NCBI RefSeq assembly: GCF_001295265.1
Contig: NZ_LJOD01000005.1
Location: 186,001 to 250,000 of the forward strand
Direction: 5' to 3'
DNA: 64,000 nt
Source: Chryseobacterium indologenes
Lineage (GTDB): Bacteria > Bacteroidota > Bacteroidia > Flavobacteriales > Weeksellaceae
Shown here: positions 1 through 9,846 of the stretch, piece after piece
How the letters are laid out: every line of letters begins with the position of its first letter
Numbering within the stretch: position 1 is the stretch's first letter
The notes under the pieces: generated by a model
Database searches by the model: none
Told to the model about the DNA's origin: nothing
Seen by the model: only the letters and a program-made list of their open reading frames with translations
Program-made: the position numbers and the translations under genes

Positions 1-1788
1 TTGCTGCTCTTCAGCATCTGTTCCCAGGTGCTCAAATATCATATAAGAATTAGGATCGGCTGCCCACTGCCTGTCTGCATAGTATTTCATAATGTCCACC
101 CTGTCCTGCTGATAGGAGTTGGTACAGGCTTCATCATTTTCAGAGCAGCTTTGGGTAAAGCCTTTTGTTAAATCCCAGCGGAAACCGTCAATTTTATATT
201 CTGACAACCATTGCTGCAGGCATCTTTCAACGTAATATTTCGTTGACGAGCTTGTATGGTTGAAGTCGTTAAATACATTATAGGAATGTTTCGGAACCTG
301 GTTGAAATAAGGATTATTGGCTGCTATATCTCCATATCCGTCTCCATCAGGATCAATATTCCAAAGTCTGGCTAAAGGGGAACGGCCTGTGGCATGATTA
401 AAAGCAATATCCAGAATCACGGCAATCCCGTTCTGATGGCACAGATCCACAAACTCCTTGAATTTTTCAGGGGTTCCATAAGCTTTATCTAAAGCATAAT
501 GAAAAGAGGTATTGTAGCCCCATGAAAGATTTCCTTCAAACTCCATGACAGGAAGCAGTTCAACAGCATTGATGTTCAGCCCTTTCAGATAGGAAATTTT
601 ATTAATCAGCGACTGCCAGTTTTTCTCCTGGGTAAAATCTCTCAGCAGCAATTCATACACTACCAGATCTTCTTTAGCCGGTCTCTGGAAGTTGTTTACC
701 TGCCAGTTATAAGGCGTTTGCCCTGTTTTAAACATAGAAACTTCAAAATCCTGTCCGGCAGGAAACGGAGGCAGATTCGGATAAGTGGCAGCAGAGATCC
801 ACTGGTCATCGTAGGAAGACAATATTTGTGGAGAAAAAGGATCTGCTACTTTTTTCAGGTCATTGGTTCTGTACTGGAAAGTATAGAGCTGCTGAGGAGT
901 CAGCCCAACAATTTCCATCCAGTAAAGATCCGGGTTAGCAGTATCTCTTTTCATTAAATACGAATCATTCACCGTCCAGTTATTAAAATTTCCGATCACA
1001 TGTACAAAGTTTTTATGAGGAGCATAAAGTGCAAGGCCCACTCTTGTCTGGTCAGTAGGATGGTAATTGATTCCCTGTCTGATCCAGCCTGGGACGGCCT
1101 CCGAAATTACGTTTCTCGGAACCTGAAGTGTAAAGTTCACTTTTTTGGAGTTGGATGCAGCATCTGTTGCTGTCAGTTCCATCTGGGCATCTCCGGTTAC
1201 GGTATAAGTATAAGCATAAGACTGTGAAGGAACCGTGACAGAATTCACAACGGATCCATTGGCCTTTAGTTCAAAGGTTGCATTAACATTTGTTGTCGCG
1301 GTAATATTGATGGTATTTCCCGCCGGTACCGAAGTAAGGCTGTTGGGTGCAGGATTCGTCAGGCTGATGTTCAAGACGCCGACATTGACAAAAATATCCG
1401 GAGAAGTTTGATGAGCCCCTGTTTTATCTTTTAATAAAAATCCAAATCTTCCGATTCCCGTTCTTGCAAAAAAAGCAGTTGGCGTAAAGGTTAAAGAATA
1501 AGAATCTGTTGCAGCATTATAATTCAGCTTATTTGATTCGTTGGAATTATTCCAGCTGCCATTGGTTGGGCAGTCCTGGCTGTTCTGATAGTTTGTATCA
1601 AACGACCACGTCCATATGTATACTTCATGATTGGCAATTCCCCAAGAGGACTCATCAATCTGATCTCCCGGAACCGTTAAGGTAACTGCATCTGTTTCAT
1701 TAAACGGACTGGGAGTAATGGTATAGTTAATCTGCCCAAAAACCAGTCTCACAATGAACAGAAAAACAATAGAATATAATTTTTTCAT
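1..1788 (-). CDS. Secreted alpha-amylase family (GH13) glycosidase, 3' end outside the window
   Basis: The frame is open from an ATG at 1788 to the window edge, so 596 codons are visible and the C-terminus is missing. It begins with a signal peptide ending near VFG-Q. Next come Ig-like or carbohydrate-binding N-terminal domains (about residues 20-340), including a CBM48-like stretch with HVIGNFNNW. The GH13 barrel follows. Its conserved regions are visible: INAVELLPVMEF, DIAFNHA (region I), GFRWDLTKGF (region II, with the nucleophile Asp) and MIFEHLG (region III, with the acid Glu). The enzyme should hydrolyse alpha-glucans outside the cytoplasm. A type IX sorting domain is common at the C-terminus of such proteins but cannot be seen here. 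Confidence 0.9.
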   Translation of the reverse strand, partial: MKKLYSIVFLFIVRLVFGQINYTITPSPFNETDAVTLTVPGDQIDESSWGIANHEVYIWTWSFDTNYQNSQDCPTNGSWNNSNESNKLNYNAATDSYSLTFTPTAFFARTGIGRFGFLLKDKTGAHQTSPDIFVNVGVLNISLTNPAPNSLTSVPAGNTINITATTNVNATFELKANGSVVNSVTVPSQSYAYTYTVTGDAQMELTATDAASNSKKVNFTLQVPRNVISEAVPGWIRQGINYHPTDQTRVGLALYAPHKNFVHVIGNFNNWTVNDSYLMKRDTANPDLYWMEIVGLTPQQLYTFQYRTNDLKKVADPFSPQILSSYDDQWISAATYPNLPPFPAGQDFEVSMFKTGQTPYNWQVNNFQRPAKEDLVVYELLLRDFTQEKNWQSLINKISYLKGLNINAVELLPVMEFEGNLSWGYNTSFHYALDKAYGTPEKFKEFVDLCHQNGIAVILDIAFNHATGRSPLARLWNIDPDGDGYGDIAANNPYFNQVPKHSYNVFNDFNHTSSSTKYYVERCLQQWLSEYKIDGFRWDLTKGFTQSCSENDEACTNSYQQDRVDIMKYYADRQWAADPNSYMIFEHLGTDAEEQQ

Positions 1789-1889
1789 ATCTTATTTTTT
1801 ATCGAATATAGGATATTTTTTTTCTGTTATATCATTTTCTATGAAAGCAATTTCAAAAATATTTCGGTTTTCGGGGAAAAAAATCAATC

Positions 1890-1921
1890 AAAAAAGGCCC
1901 ATGAAAATTTTCATGAGCCTT
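1890..1921 (-). terminator. Rho-independent terminator after the FISUMP gene
   Basis: Inverted repeat AGGCnCATGAAAA/TTTTCATGnGCCT followed on the minus strand by six T. It lies between the stop of the 2029-3081 gene and the start of the amylase gene, so it separates the two transcription units. Confidence 0.75.
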
Positions 1922-2028
1922 CCAATAAAAGTAATTGTAATGAACTAATTTTTCCTTATTTATATCAGGCATCTGAGCTTCAAACCTGCTTACAAAGTCC
2001 TTTATTGATCAATCAAAGTAGGTGAATG

Positions 2029-3081
2029 TTAATTTTTAATCACTTTTTTAGAAAGGCGCTGTCCGTTCTTTAAGATTAATTCTATTATATAATTTCCATT
2101 GGGAAGGTCATTCATATTGATCTGGTTGCCGGAAAAAGATATATTTATTTTCTGTCCTGTCATATTGAACACATTCACGCTTTCCATGAGAGTGTCTGCT
2201 TTAATAGTGAGGATATTTTTTACAGGATTCGGATAAATTCCCACCGCATCTTTTCTTAGGGTTTCCGATATTCCCAGCACAGGTCCTGTTTTAATACATC
2301 TGACTGCTGCCCCCTGCCCTCTCGGAGCTCCTGCAGAAGCATTGGCAATTACTGTTCCTACATACAGATATTTTGCTCCGAGAGTGGAAGTATCAGAACT
2401 CCAGAAATATCCGCGCTGTCCCACAAACGTAAATCCTCCGTTTCCTGAGTTTCTGTATCCTGATGCCGGTAATTTAAGATGACTGTTATAGGCACTTGTC
2501 GGGTTATTGATATTTTCCGCTCCTGCAACCATCTCCCATTCCGACTGTGTAGGCATCTGCCATCCGGGCCCTACAGCCTTGCACGGATCTATTCCCCTGC
2601 CCGGCGTTACATTTCCCAAATCAGAAGCATTCCATTGATCCCCGCCCTGGAATTCTGCCCACCATACAGGATCTCCGGCTATATAAGAGCTGCTTCCTGC
2701 CAGCCCAGAAGGAAAATTTTCATCCGGCGCAGCCATAATTACTGAGCTCCTAAGCTGGTGACCGTCATCCCATCTTCCCCATTGGAAAAGATCACCGTAT
2801 GAGGCCGCATCTGCTTTATCTACGGCTACCTGCGAACTTCCAAGGTTCTGCTGCAACCAGATCTTACCATCATTACCTCTCACTGTAGTATAGGTCACCT
2901 GCTGGCCCTGATAGGTAAAAGTTACGCAGCCTGTATCTCCCGGAGTATTTCCGGGATCTGTATTATTACAGTCTTTTGATGTAAGTGAAGCCTGCTGCCC
3001 ATATGCAAAGCTTCCAAGAGTTATTAAAGCCACTAAACACCTCCCTGCCTTATGCATTACAAAATATAAATATTGAATCAT
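2029..3081 (-). CDS. Secreted FISUMP-domain protein with type IX sorting domain
   Basis: 350 residues. An N-terminal signal peptide ends near SFAYGQ. The central region (about 50-265) resembles the Fibrobacter succinogenes major paralogous (FISUMP) domain: GKIWLQQNLG near the start, GDLFQWGRWDDGHQ, then WQMPTQSEWEMV, GYFWSS and a final VRCIK. The C-terminal 80 residues form a type IX secretion sorting domain, with the YPNPVKNILTI motif and a basic end (KKVIKN). The protein is probably exported through the Por machinery and attached to or released from the surface. Substrate and role are unknown. An in-frame Met at residue 9 (MHKAGR) is an alternative start. Confidence 0.82.
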   Translation of the reverse strand: MIQYLYFVMHKAGRCLVALITLGSFAYGQQASLTSKDCNNTDPGNTPGDTGCVTFTYQGQQVTYTTVRGNDGKIWLQQNLGSSQVAVDKADAASYGDLFQWGRWDDGHQLRSSVIMAAPDENFPSGLAGSSSYIAGDPVWWAEFQGGDQWNASDLGNVTPGRGIDPCKAVGPGWQMPTQSEWEMVAGAENINNPTSAYNSHLKLPASGYRNSGNGGFTFVGQRGYFWSSDTSTLGAKYLYVGTVIANASAGAPRGQGAAVRCIKTGPVLGISETLRKDAVGIYPNPVKNILTIKADTLMESVNVFNMTGQKINISFSGNQINMNDLPNGNYIIELILKNGQRLSKKVIKN

Positions 3082-3126
3082 CTTTATTATTATTTTTAAT
3101 TATTCTAAATTTAATTTAATTTTGCA

Positions 3127-3134
3127 CAAAAGTA
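3127..3134 (-). promoter_or_regulatory. Bacteroidetes-type -7 promoter element for the FISUMP gene
   Basis: On the minus strand the bases read TACTTTTG, matching TAnnTTTG, about 45 bases upstream of the 3081 start. Seen by eye only. Confidence 0.5.
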
Positions 3135-3231
3135 ATTTACCTGATTAATCCTGAGTTATCATTTCCGAACTTTTTGTTATCGTGTAAAGCTTTTACTTAA
3201 AAAATGTACCTATCCCGTAAACCTGTTTCAT

Positions 3232-4104
3232 ATGAAAGATGAGCCTGACAGTGGATTAATTTTCAGTTCAGGAGATATAAAAATCATCATGCATGAGAAC
3301 CTCCGCTCTGAAATATTCCTAAAATCTGATATGAGTGAGAGCAGAAAAAACTTTAATCTTCTTTTTATGCTCAGTCCTGCTATTCGTCTGGAAGCCAAAG
3401 ACTGTGCGGCCAATTTGCTATTCAGAAAAAACCAATACATTCTTTATTATTCATCCCATGAAAACACTGCTGAACTCCGGACAGAACATGAGGAAGGATT
3501 AAAATTCGTGCAGATCCAAATTAATTATCAATATATATTCAACCTGATAGAACCTGATTCCAGTAAAGAAAATGCTTCTATTCTGGAGAATATGGTCCGC
3601 AATTATTATGTTTTCCTCTATCAAAAAACTCCCCCCGAAATGACCGTAGAGATGCGTATGATCCTGAATGAGATCATTATGTATTCTAAAAAAGGAGTAA
3701 TGCAGAAGCTATTTGTAGAAGCCAAGATCATCAAGCTTCTGATGCTTATATTTGAACAGTTTAGTGAGAAAGACAAAGTGAATAACAGCTCTCTGATATC
3801 TTCTAAAGTCAGAGAGTTCATTGATGAAAATTATCATAAGAACATCCGTGCTGAAGAGATAGGAAGGCTAATGGGAATCAGCCAGAACAAAATACGGAAG
3901 GCATTTAAAGAACAATATCATATAACAGCAGCCCATTATATCCTGGAACTCAGAATGCTGAAAGCAAGGAAAATGATTATTAATGAAAATATTATGATCA
4001 AAGAAATCGCGATTGAGTGCGGATATGAATATGTACAGAACTTCACCCGGGCATTTAAAAAGAAGTTTGGGATTTCACCGGAAAATATGAGAAATGGAAG
4101 ATAG
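3232..4104 (+). CDS. AraC-family transcriptional regulator
   Basis: 290 residues. The last 100 or so form the double helix-turn-helix AraC/XylS DNA-binding domain: VREFIDENYHKNIRAEEIG, then MGISQNKIRKAFKEQY, then IKEIAIECGYEYVQNFTRAFKKKFGISPE. The N-terminal 180 residues are a poorly conserved sensor domain that I cannot assign to a ligand. No signal peptide or membrane segment is present, so it should act in the cytoplasm. It stands alone, divergent from the FISUMP gene, which makes that gene a possible target by position only. Confidence 0.85.
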   Translation: MKDEPDSGLIFSSGDIKIIMHENLRSEIFLKSDMSESRKNFNLLFMLSPAIRLEAKDCAANLLFRKNQYILYYSSHENTAELRTEHEEGLKFVQIQINYQYIFNLIEPDSSKENASILENMVRNYYVFLYQKTPPEMTVEMRMILNEIIMYSKKGVMQKLFVEAKIIKLLMLIFEQFSEKDKVNNSSLISSKVREFIDENYHKNIRAEEIGRLMGISQNKIRKAFKEQYHITAAHYILELRMLKARKMIINENIMIKEIAIECGYEYVQNFTRAFKKKFGISPENMRNGR

Positions 4105-4218
4105 TTGAGACCGTCAGTAGATTTGATACCACTAATTTCCAGGAAACAAAGAGGAAAAGCCAATGTATTGAATTGATGAAACGGGCATTTTAACTGACCT
4201 GACTTAGGTTTATCACAC

Positions 4219-4250
4219 AAAAAAACCGCTTAATAAATTAAGCGGTTTAT
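4219..4250 (-). terminator. Bidirectional terminator between araC-type gene and small membrane protein
   Basis: AAACCGCTTAAT/ATTAAGCGGTTT stem with seven T on the minus strand and a weaker T-rich tail on the plus strand. It lies between two convergent genes and probably serves both. Confidence 0.7.
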
Positions 4251-4312
4251 ATATGTTGTTTTGCTTTGATATTACTTTTTCAGAATTCAGGTGAAAAAGC
4301 AATGACAATCAA

Positions 4313-4597
4313 TTAATGATGATGTCCGTGATCGTGGATGAAAGGTCCGTTCCCTTTAGGCTGACTGAAGATTACTTCTACGCCTTCCTGCTCATTAAGC
4401 TCTTTTCTTCTGATATCTTCAGGGTCAAAAGGTTTTACTTTTCCGAAATATTCTTTCAAACCTTCAGTTAACCACATTGGGATTACCAATCCGAAGAACA
4501 TAAAGATACACCAGAATCCTACTAAGAACATAATTATAAAGAATACAGTCCAAAGGAACTGGTAGAACGGCCAAAATGCTGATAAAATCGTTATCAT
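4313..4597 (-). CDS. Small membrane protein with histidine-rich tail, unknown function
   Basis: 94 residues. The first half is hydrophobic (two membrane segments within about residues 5-48, rich in Phe and Trp). A charged middle with FDPEDIRRKE follows, and the tail ends HDHGHHH. I do not recognise the family. The tail could bind Ni, Zn or Cu, but nothing else in the neighbourhood suggests metal handling. The gene lies 94 bases downstream of the class I fumarase stop and has its own -7 element, so it is probably transcribed separately upstream of a bidirectional terminator. Confidence 0.7.
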   Translation of the reverse strand: MITILSAFWPFYQFLWTVFFIIMFLVGFWCIFMFFGLVIPMWLTEGLKEYFGKVKPFDPEDIRRKELNEQEGVEVIFSQPKGNGPFIHDHGHHH

Positions 4598-4616
4598 TTC
4601 TCTTAAAGATTTTAGG

Positions 4617-4624
4617 CAAAAATA
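4617..4624 (-). promoter_or_regulatory. -7 promoter element for the small membrane protein gene
   Basis: Minus-strand TATTTTTG matches TAnnTTTG 20 bases upstream of the 4597 start codon, giving a very short 5' leader. Confidence 0.5.
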
Positions 4625-4691
4625 GGACTTTTTATTTTTTTACACAAAAGATACAAGCCCTATTTTATAATTTATTTTAATTTTAAACTAA

Positions 4692-6299
4692 TTAGTGAGC
4701 AAGATCTGCAAAGAAATCATTGCCTTTGTCATCTGTAATAATGAATGCCGGGAAGTCTTTTACCTCGATCTTTCTTACGGCCTCCATTCCTAATTCGGGA
4801 AAATCTACAACATCTACCGATACAATATTGTCTTTGGCAAGAATTGCAGCAGGACCGCCTATTGATCCAAGATAGAAACCTCCGTATTTACTGCATGCGT
4901 TGGTTACGTCTTTGCTTCTGTTTCCTTTGGCGAGCATAATCATGCTTCCACCATGGCTTTGGAATTCGTCTACATAAACATCCATTCTTCCTGCTGTGGT
5001 TGGTCCGAAACTTCCTGAAGCCATTCCTTCGGGAGTTTTTGCCGGCCCGGCATAATAGATCGGGTGATTTTTGAAATAATCAGGCATTGGCTTCCCGCTG
5101 TCAATGATTTCTTTAATTTTTGCGTGGGCAATATCTCTGGCAACGATCAGGGTTCCGTTTAATTTTAATCTTGTTTTGATAGGGTATTTTGAAAGCTCTG
5201 CCAGAATTTCAGGCATTGGCTTGTTCAGGTTTATTTCAACTGCTTCTTCTAAATGCGGCGGGGTTTCAGGCAGGAACCTCTTTGGATTTGTTTCCAGCTG
5301 TTCAAGGAAAATCCCGTCTTTAGTAATTTTACCTTTGATATTACGGTCTGCTGAACAGGAAACTCCCATTCCAACAGGGCATGAAGCAGCGTGGCGCGGA
5401 AGTCTGATTACTCTTACGTCATGGGTTAGATATTTCCCCCCAAACTGAGCTCCTATAGCACTTTCCTGGCAGATTTTCTGAACTTTTGCTTCCCATTCCA
5501 GGTCTCTGAATGCCTGCCCGGCCTCGTTTCCTTCTGTAGGAAGGTTATCATAGTACTTCGCAGATGCTTTTTTCACGGCTGCAAGGTTGGCTTCTGCTGA
5601 AGTTCCTCCGATGACCAATGCCAGATGATATGGCGGACATGCGGCCGTTCCCAGGTCTGAAATTTTTTCTTTGATGAATTCTTCAAGAGATTTTTCGTTC
5701 AGAAGGGATTTTGTTTTCTGATATAAAAATGTTTTGTTAGCTGATCCCCCTCCTTTTGTTAAAAATAAGAATTCGTAATAGTTCCCTTTTTTAGCATAGA
5801 TATCAATCTGCGCAGGAAGGTTTGATCCTGAGTTTTTTTCATCAAACATTGTTAAAGGAACCACCTGGGAATATCTCAGGTTTCTTTTCTGGTACGTATT
5901 AAAGATCCCTTTACTTAAAAACTCTCCATCTTCAACCCCTGTGTAAACATCTTCTCCTTTTTTTCCCATTACAATAGCTGTTCCTGTGTCCTGGCATGAA
6001 GGAAGAGCTCCTTCAACGGCTACCGCAGCATTCTGTAAAAGGTTATAGGCAACGAATCTGTCATTATCTGTAGCTTCAGGATCATCAATGATTCTTCTAA
6101 GACTTTCAAGGTGTGAGGAACGGAGCATGAACGATACATCTGCCATTGCTTCTTCTGCCAGAAGCTCCAGCCCCTTTGGATCAATGGTTAAGATTTCCCT
6201 GTCTCCCAGCTTTTCCACTTTCACATAATCTGATGTAAGTTTCTTGTACACCGTATCATCTTTCTGAATCGGATACGGATCCTGATATCTAAATTCCAT
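4692..6299 (-). CDS. Fumarate hydratase, class I (4Fe-4S type)
   Basis: 535 residues, the single-chain class I size (E. coli FumA is about 548). It interconverts fumarate and malate in the TCA cycle using a labile 4Fe-4S cluster. The three Cys contexts expected for the cluster are visible: [23 protein letters not shown] and [16 protein letters not shown]. The N-terminal alpha domain runs into the C-terminal beta domain with [21 protein letters not shown] and the KGNRSKDV segment. It is divergent from the class II fumarase gene at 6519, separated by 219 bases. I leave the symbol blank because fumA and fumB cannot be separated by sequence alone. Confidence 0.95.
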   Translation of the reverse strand: MEFRYQDPYPIQKDDTVYKKLTSDYVKVEKLGDREILTIDPKGLELLAEEAMADVSFMLRSSHLESLRRIIDDPEATDNDRFVAYNLLQNAAVAVEGALPSCQDTGTAIVMGKKGEDVYTGVEDGEFLSKGIFNTYQKRNLRYSQVVPLTMFDEKNSGSNLPAQIDIYAKKGNYYEFLFLTKGGGSANKTFLYQKTKSLLNEKSLEEFIKEKISDLGTAACPPYHLALVIGGTSAEANLAAVKKASAKYYDNLPTEGNEAGQAFRDLEWEAKVQKICQESAIGAQFGGKYLTHDVRVIRLPRHAASCPVGMGVSCSADRNIKGKITKDGIFLEQLETNPKRFLPETPPHLEEAVEINLNKPMPEILAELSKYPIKTRLKLNGTLIVARDIAHAKIKEIIDSGKPMPDYFKNHPIYYAGPAKTPEGMASGSFGPTTAGRMDVYVDEFQSHGGSMIMLAKGNRSKDVTNACSKYGGFYLGSIGGPAAILAKDNIVSVDVVDFPELGMEAVRKIEVKDFPAFIITDDKGNDFFADLAH

Positions 6300-6518
6300 A
6301 TTTACTTTTTTCGAAAAATTTAAGTCGCGTAAAATTACGCAATGATATTTTCGTGGTCTTCAAACCATGAGTAAAATCAGTCATTTAAATCGATATTTAT
6401 AATGATTATAAATTGCGGGGTTCTGAGTTAATAAGTAACTTTATAGAAATTAAATAATCAGTCACGAAATTCTTTTTAACAGTGGCTTAGCTAAACAGAT
6501 TATAAAATTTCAATCACA

Positions 6519-7913
6519 ATGAATTACAGAATAGAAAAAGACACGATGGGCGAGGTTCAGGTACCCGCAGACAAATTCTGGGGTGCGCAGACAGAACGTT
6601 CAAGGAACAATTTCAAAATCGGACCGGAAGGCTCCATGCCTCACGAAATCATTGATGCTTTTGCTTATCTGAAGAAGGCTGCGGCTTATACCAATGCGGA
6701 ACTGGGTGTGCTTTCAGCAGAGAAAAGAGATAGGATTGCTAAAGTATGTGATGAGATTCTGGAAGGAAAACTTAACGACCAGTTTCCTCTGGTAATCTGG
6801 CAGACAGGATCGGGGACGCAATCTAATATGAATGTCAATGAAGTCATTTCAAACCGTGCCCATGTGAACAACGGCGGGACTTTAGGAGACCCTTCTGAAA
6901 TTCATCCGAATGATGATGTAAACAAATCACAATCTTCCAACGACACCTATCCGACAGCGATGCACATTGCTGCGTATAAAAAAGTAGTGGAAGTTACTAT
7001 TCCTGCTGTTGAAAAGCTTAAAAATACCATTTCTGCCAAAGCGGAAGCATTCAAAGACATTGTAAAGATCGGAAGAACACACCTGATGGATGCCACTCCG
7101 CTTACTTTGGGACAGGAGTTTTCGGGATATGCTGCACAGCTTGAATTTGGGTTAAGGGCTTTAAAAAATACGCTACCTCATCTTTCAGAGCTTGCATTAG
7201 GTGGTACGGCTGTCGGTACAGGTCTGAATACCCCTAAAGGTTATGACGTAAAAGTAGCTGAATATATTGCCCGATTTACGAACCACCCTTTTGTAACTGC
7301 TGAAAATAAATTTGAGGCACTCGCGGCTCATGATGCGATTGTAGAATCTCATGGTGCTTTAAAGCAGCTGGCGGTTTCTTTATTCAAAATTGCTCAGGAT
7401 ATAAGGCTTCTTGCTTCAGGCCCACGTTCAGGAATCGGGGAAATCCTTATTCCTGAAAATGAACCGGGTTCATCCATTATGCCGGGAAAGGTAAACCCTA
7501 CGCAAAATGAAGCGATGACGATGGTTTGTGCCCAGGTGTTAGGAAATGACACAACAATTTCTTTTGCCGGAACCCAGGGGAATTATGAACTGAATGTTTT
7601 CAAACCGGTAATGGCTTATAATTTCCTCCAGTCTGCCCAGCTGATTGCTGATGCCTGTATCTCATTCAACGATCATTGTGCTGTGGGCATTGAGCCGAAC
7701 CGAGAGAGAATTAAAGAACTGGTAGATAAATCCTTAATGCTCGTTACTGCATTGAATACGCATATTGGTTATGAAAATGCCGCTAAAATCGCTAAAACAG
7801 CCCATAAGAACGGTACTACCCTGAAAGAGGAAGCTATAAACCTCGGGCTTTTAACTGCTGAGCAGTTTGACGAATGGGTAAAACCTGAAGATATGGTTGG
7901 CAGCCTGAAATAA
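6519..7913 (+). CDS. fumC: Fumarate hydratase, class II
   Basis: 464 residues, normal length. It is the oxygen-stable, iron-free fumarase of the aspartase/fumarase superfamily and acts as a homotetramer in the cytoplasm. Visible signatures are [16 protein letters not shown], the [11 protein letters not shown] segment, [12 protein letters not shown] and the superfamily loop [15 protein letters not shown] holding the catalytic Ser. The loop favours FumC over aspartase, as does the lack of aspartase-type N-terminal features. It is divergent from the class I enzyme, giving both isozymes at one locus. Confidence 0.95.
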   Translation: MNYRIEKDTMGEVQVPADKFWGAQTERSRNNFKIGPEGSMPHEIIDAFAYLKKAAAYTNAELGVLSAEKRDRIAKVCDEILEGKLNDQFPLVIWQTGSGTQSNMNVNEVISNRAHVNNGGTLGDPSEIHPNDDVNKSQSSNDTYPTAMHIAAYKKVVEVTIPAVEKLKNTISAKAEAFKDIVKIGRTHLMDATPLTLGQEFSGYAAQLEFGLRALKNTLPHLSELALGGTAVGTGLNTPKGYDVKVAEYIARFTNHPFVTAENKFEALAAHDAIVESHGALKQLAVSLFKIAQDIRLLASGPRSGIGEILIPENEPGSSIMPGKVNPTQNEAMTMVCAQVLGNDTTISFAGTQGNYELNVFKPVMAYNFLQSAQLIADACISFNDHCAVGIEPNRERIKELVDKSLMLVTALNTHIGYENAAKIAKTAHKNGTTLKEEAINLGLLTAEQFDEWVKPEDMVGSLK

Positions 7914-7955
7914 AACAAAGACCTATTTTAAACAGGTCTTGCTATTCAATAACAT

Positions 7956-7981
7956 AAAAACCTCAGAAATTCTGAGGTTTT
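7956..7981 (+). terminator. Hairpin terminator after fumC
   Basis: AAAACCTCAGAA/TTCTGAGGTTTT perfect stem 43 bases after the fumC stop. A second stem, AAGACCT/AGGTCTT at 7918-7940, precedes it. The T tract is short, so strength is uncertain. Confidence 0.55.
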
Positions 7982-8162
7982 GCTATTAAAATAATTGGTG
8001 AATGAATGGCCGGAAGCCGGAAGTTATTATTTAACCGATAATTCTGTATCAAAATATTTTTTTCAATAGCTCTAAAAATCAATAAAGCCGGATTGTTTTT
8101 CTTAAGGCCGCACTGACTTCCCTTTCCCGGTTTCCATTCTGTGTATATGAATGGTTACGTTT

Positions 8163-9203
8163 TTACCACCAAAGTCCTACTCCGAAAACCAGAGCTTTAT
8201 CATTTTCAAAGCGGTTATCTTTAAAGAAATTTCCGAAATCTTTTTTCACGAAAATACTGAAGTCATTGTAGGAAACAGTGAACTGTCCGCCATAGATAAA
8301 AGGGTTAACCTGATAATTTTCTCTTTCACGCTGGCTGATCCCGTCTCCTTTGATGATATTGTTGGTAGACATTTTTATCCCGCCATACACATTTGCTCCT
8401 ATTTTCAGCCCTTTATGATAATCTCTGTACTGAACATCCATTCCGGCATTTTTCAGCTTAGAAAAGTTATATTGTATTCCTAATGGCATTACGATGTATC
8501 CGGTTCTCAGCTTGCTTTTGCTTAAGCCTTTCTCATAATTCGCAAGATATACATCTGAATTTCCGTCTTTAGTAAAAAACATGTTATTATCCATGCTCAA
8601 TGTTCTCCAGGAAAACCCGAGCCCCGAAATCAATCCCCAGGCACTGGTTCTGCTGAACTGATAATTGAATTTAAGGCCAAATTCAAAGTTTCCGGCATAT
8701 CCTAAGTTTTTATCAAGACTGTTATCTGCCTTGTTATTCGTAAGATTCATAATTCCGTAGGAAATATATCCCCCGACATCTTTTGTAGGACGGAATTTCT
8801 TCAGCAGCTTTTCTTTGAATTCTTCTTTTGAAGTTATATCAGAATTTAATAGGGAGTATTTTACCTGCTTCTGAATCACCATATCCAGATCAAAACCAAG
8901 ATCCTCAATCTTCTGATCTATTTTTTCTGAATAACGGTCTGCAATCACTGCTTTCTGTTTGTCAAATTCAGATCTTTCAAGGTTTTTATTCTGAAGCTCC
9001 AGCAGTTCGGCTTCCATATTCTTTTTTTCTTCCTGGATGATCGCATCTATTTTTCGGGCGTATTCATCAACTTTTTCCTTTACGATAGGGCTTACTTCGT
9101 TATCTTCTTTTGACGGAATGTTAAAAGTCAGTGTCTTTTTTTGCGCATATGCGGAGCCGGATAACAGGCACAGGAATCCCATCAGGATAAATTTCTTGAT
9201 CAT
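8163..9203 (-). CDS. Outer membrane beta-barrel protein with N-terminal coiled coil
   Basis: 346 residues. A signal peptide (MIKKFILMGFLCLLSGSAYA) is followed by a charged helical stretch at about 30-110 (KVDEYARKIDAIIQEEKKNM and similar) likely to form a coiled coil. From about 140 on, alternating aromatic and polar strands resemble a PorT-like porin: GYISYGIMN, FEFGLKFNYQF, FGVGLWW at the end. The terminal aromatic Trp fits Bam-dependent insertion. It is the last gene of a three-gene unit with an ECF sigma factor and its anti-sigma factor, so it may be a target or sensor of that pathway. Specific function unknown. Confidence 0.75.
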   Translation of the reverse strand: MIKKFILMGFLCLLSGSAYAQKKTLTFNIPSKEDNEVSPIVKEKVDEYARKIDAIIQEEKKNMEAELLELQNKNLERSEFDKQKAVIADRYSEKIDQKIEDLGFDLDMVIQKQVKYSLLNSDITSKEEFKEKLLKKFRPTKDVGGYISYGIMNLTNNKADNSLDKNLGYAGNFEFGLKFNYQFSRTSAWGLISGLGFSWRTLSMDNNMFFTKDGNSDVYLANYEKGLSKSKLRTGYIVMPLGIQYNFSKLKNAGMDVQYRDYHKGLKIGANVYGGIKMSTNNIIKGDGISQRERENYQVNPFIYGGQFTVSYNDFSIFVKKDFGNFFKDNRFENDKALVFGVGLWW

Positions 9204-9231
9204 ATTATTAAGTTTTATTGTTAAAAAAGGG

Positions 9232-9846
9232 TTATTTTCCGTTCAGGTCTATAGAAGCAACGTTGCTTTGCTTGGTTTTCTGAATAACATCTTTATGCTC
9301 AACGGAGAAAAGCAGGGTTGAAGGATCTACATATCTTTTCTTTTTTCCGGGAATCTTTAAAGAATCTTCTGCTTTCGCTATGATTTTTTCCACAGGAATT
9401 TGCGGGATAGCCGGAGCGATTACAGGAGCATTTTGCTTCACAGAAAGCGTTTTTATGTCTTCCGCCAATGCTTTTGAGGCAGGAATTTCTTTGATAATTT
9501 CAACAGGTCTGTTATTTTCCTGAATGATATTCTTTTCTTTTTCTGCAAAAGCAGGTGCTGTTTCTTTATTAAAGTCTGCAGGTGTTTCTTTTTGAATCTG
9601 CTCAGGCTTTACCTTGGTTATATTAGCTTCCGGACTTACTTTTTCCTTATTAAAAAAGAGAACGAATCCCAAACCGAAAGCAAGAATCACACAGGCTGCC
9701 GCCAGAATCCGGTTCATCTTAAATTTTGAGGGAGCTGCTGCCGTCTGTATTTCAATCTCAGCCCAAAGATCTCTTGAAGGTGCAATCTCTCTTTCCCCGA
9801 TCTGCTTTTTGATGCGTTGGTCTAAATTATCTCTGAGTGTGTTCAT
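9232..9846 (-). CDS. Probable anti-sigma factor (membrane-anchored)
   Basis: 204 residues. A short cytoplasmic N-terminus (about 1-45) with DLWAEIEIQTAA is followed by one membrane helix (about 46-65, AAACVILAFGLGFVLFF) and a long Lys/Glu/Pro-rich periplasmic region. No zinc-binding anti-sigma motif is visible, so assignment rests on topology and context. It overlaps the upstream ECF sigma gene by 20 bases and precedes the beta-barrel gene. The C-terminal portion may span the periplasm towards the outer-membrane protein. Confidence 0.65.
   Translation of the reverse strand: MNTLRDNLDQRIKKQIGEREIAPSRDLWAEIEIQTAAAPSKFKMNRILAAACVILAFGLGFVLFFNKEKVSPEANITKVKPEQIQKETPADFNKETAPAFAEKEKNIIQENNRPVEIIKEIPASKALAEDIKTLSVKQNAPVIAPAIPQIPVEKIIAKAEDSLKIPGKKKRYVDPSTLLFSVEHKDVIQKTKQSNVASIDLNGK

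Noticed and set aside
718..1948. Plus-strand frames across the amylase gene
   Set aside because: They are shadows of the minus-strand glycosidase, which has a signal peptide and clear GH13 motifs over the same bases.
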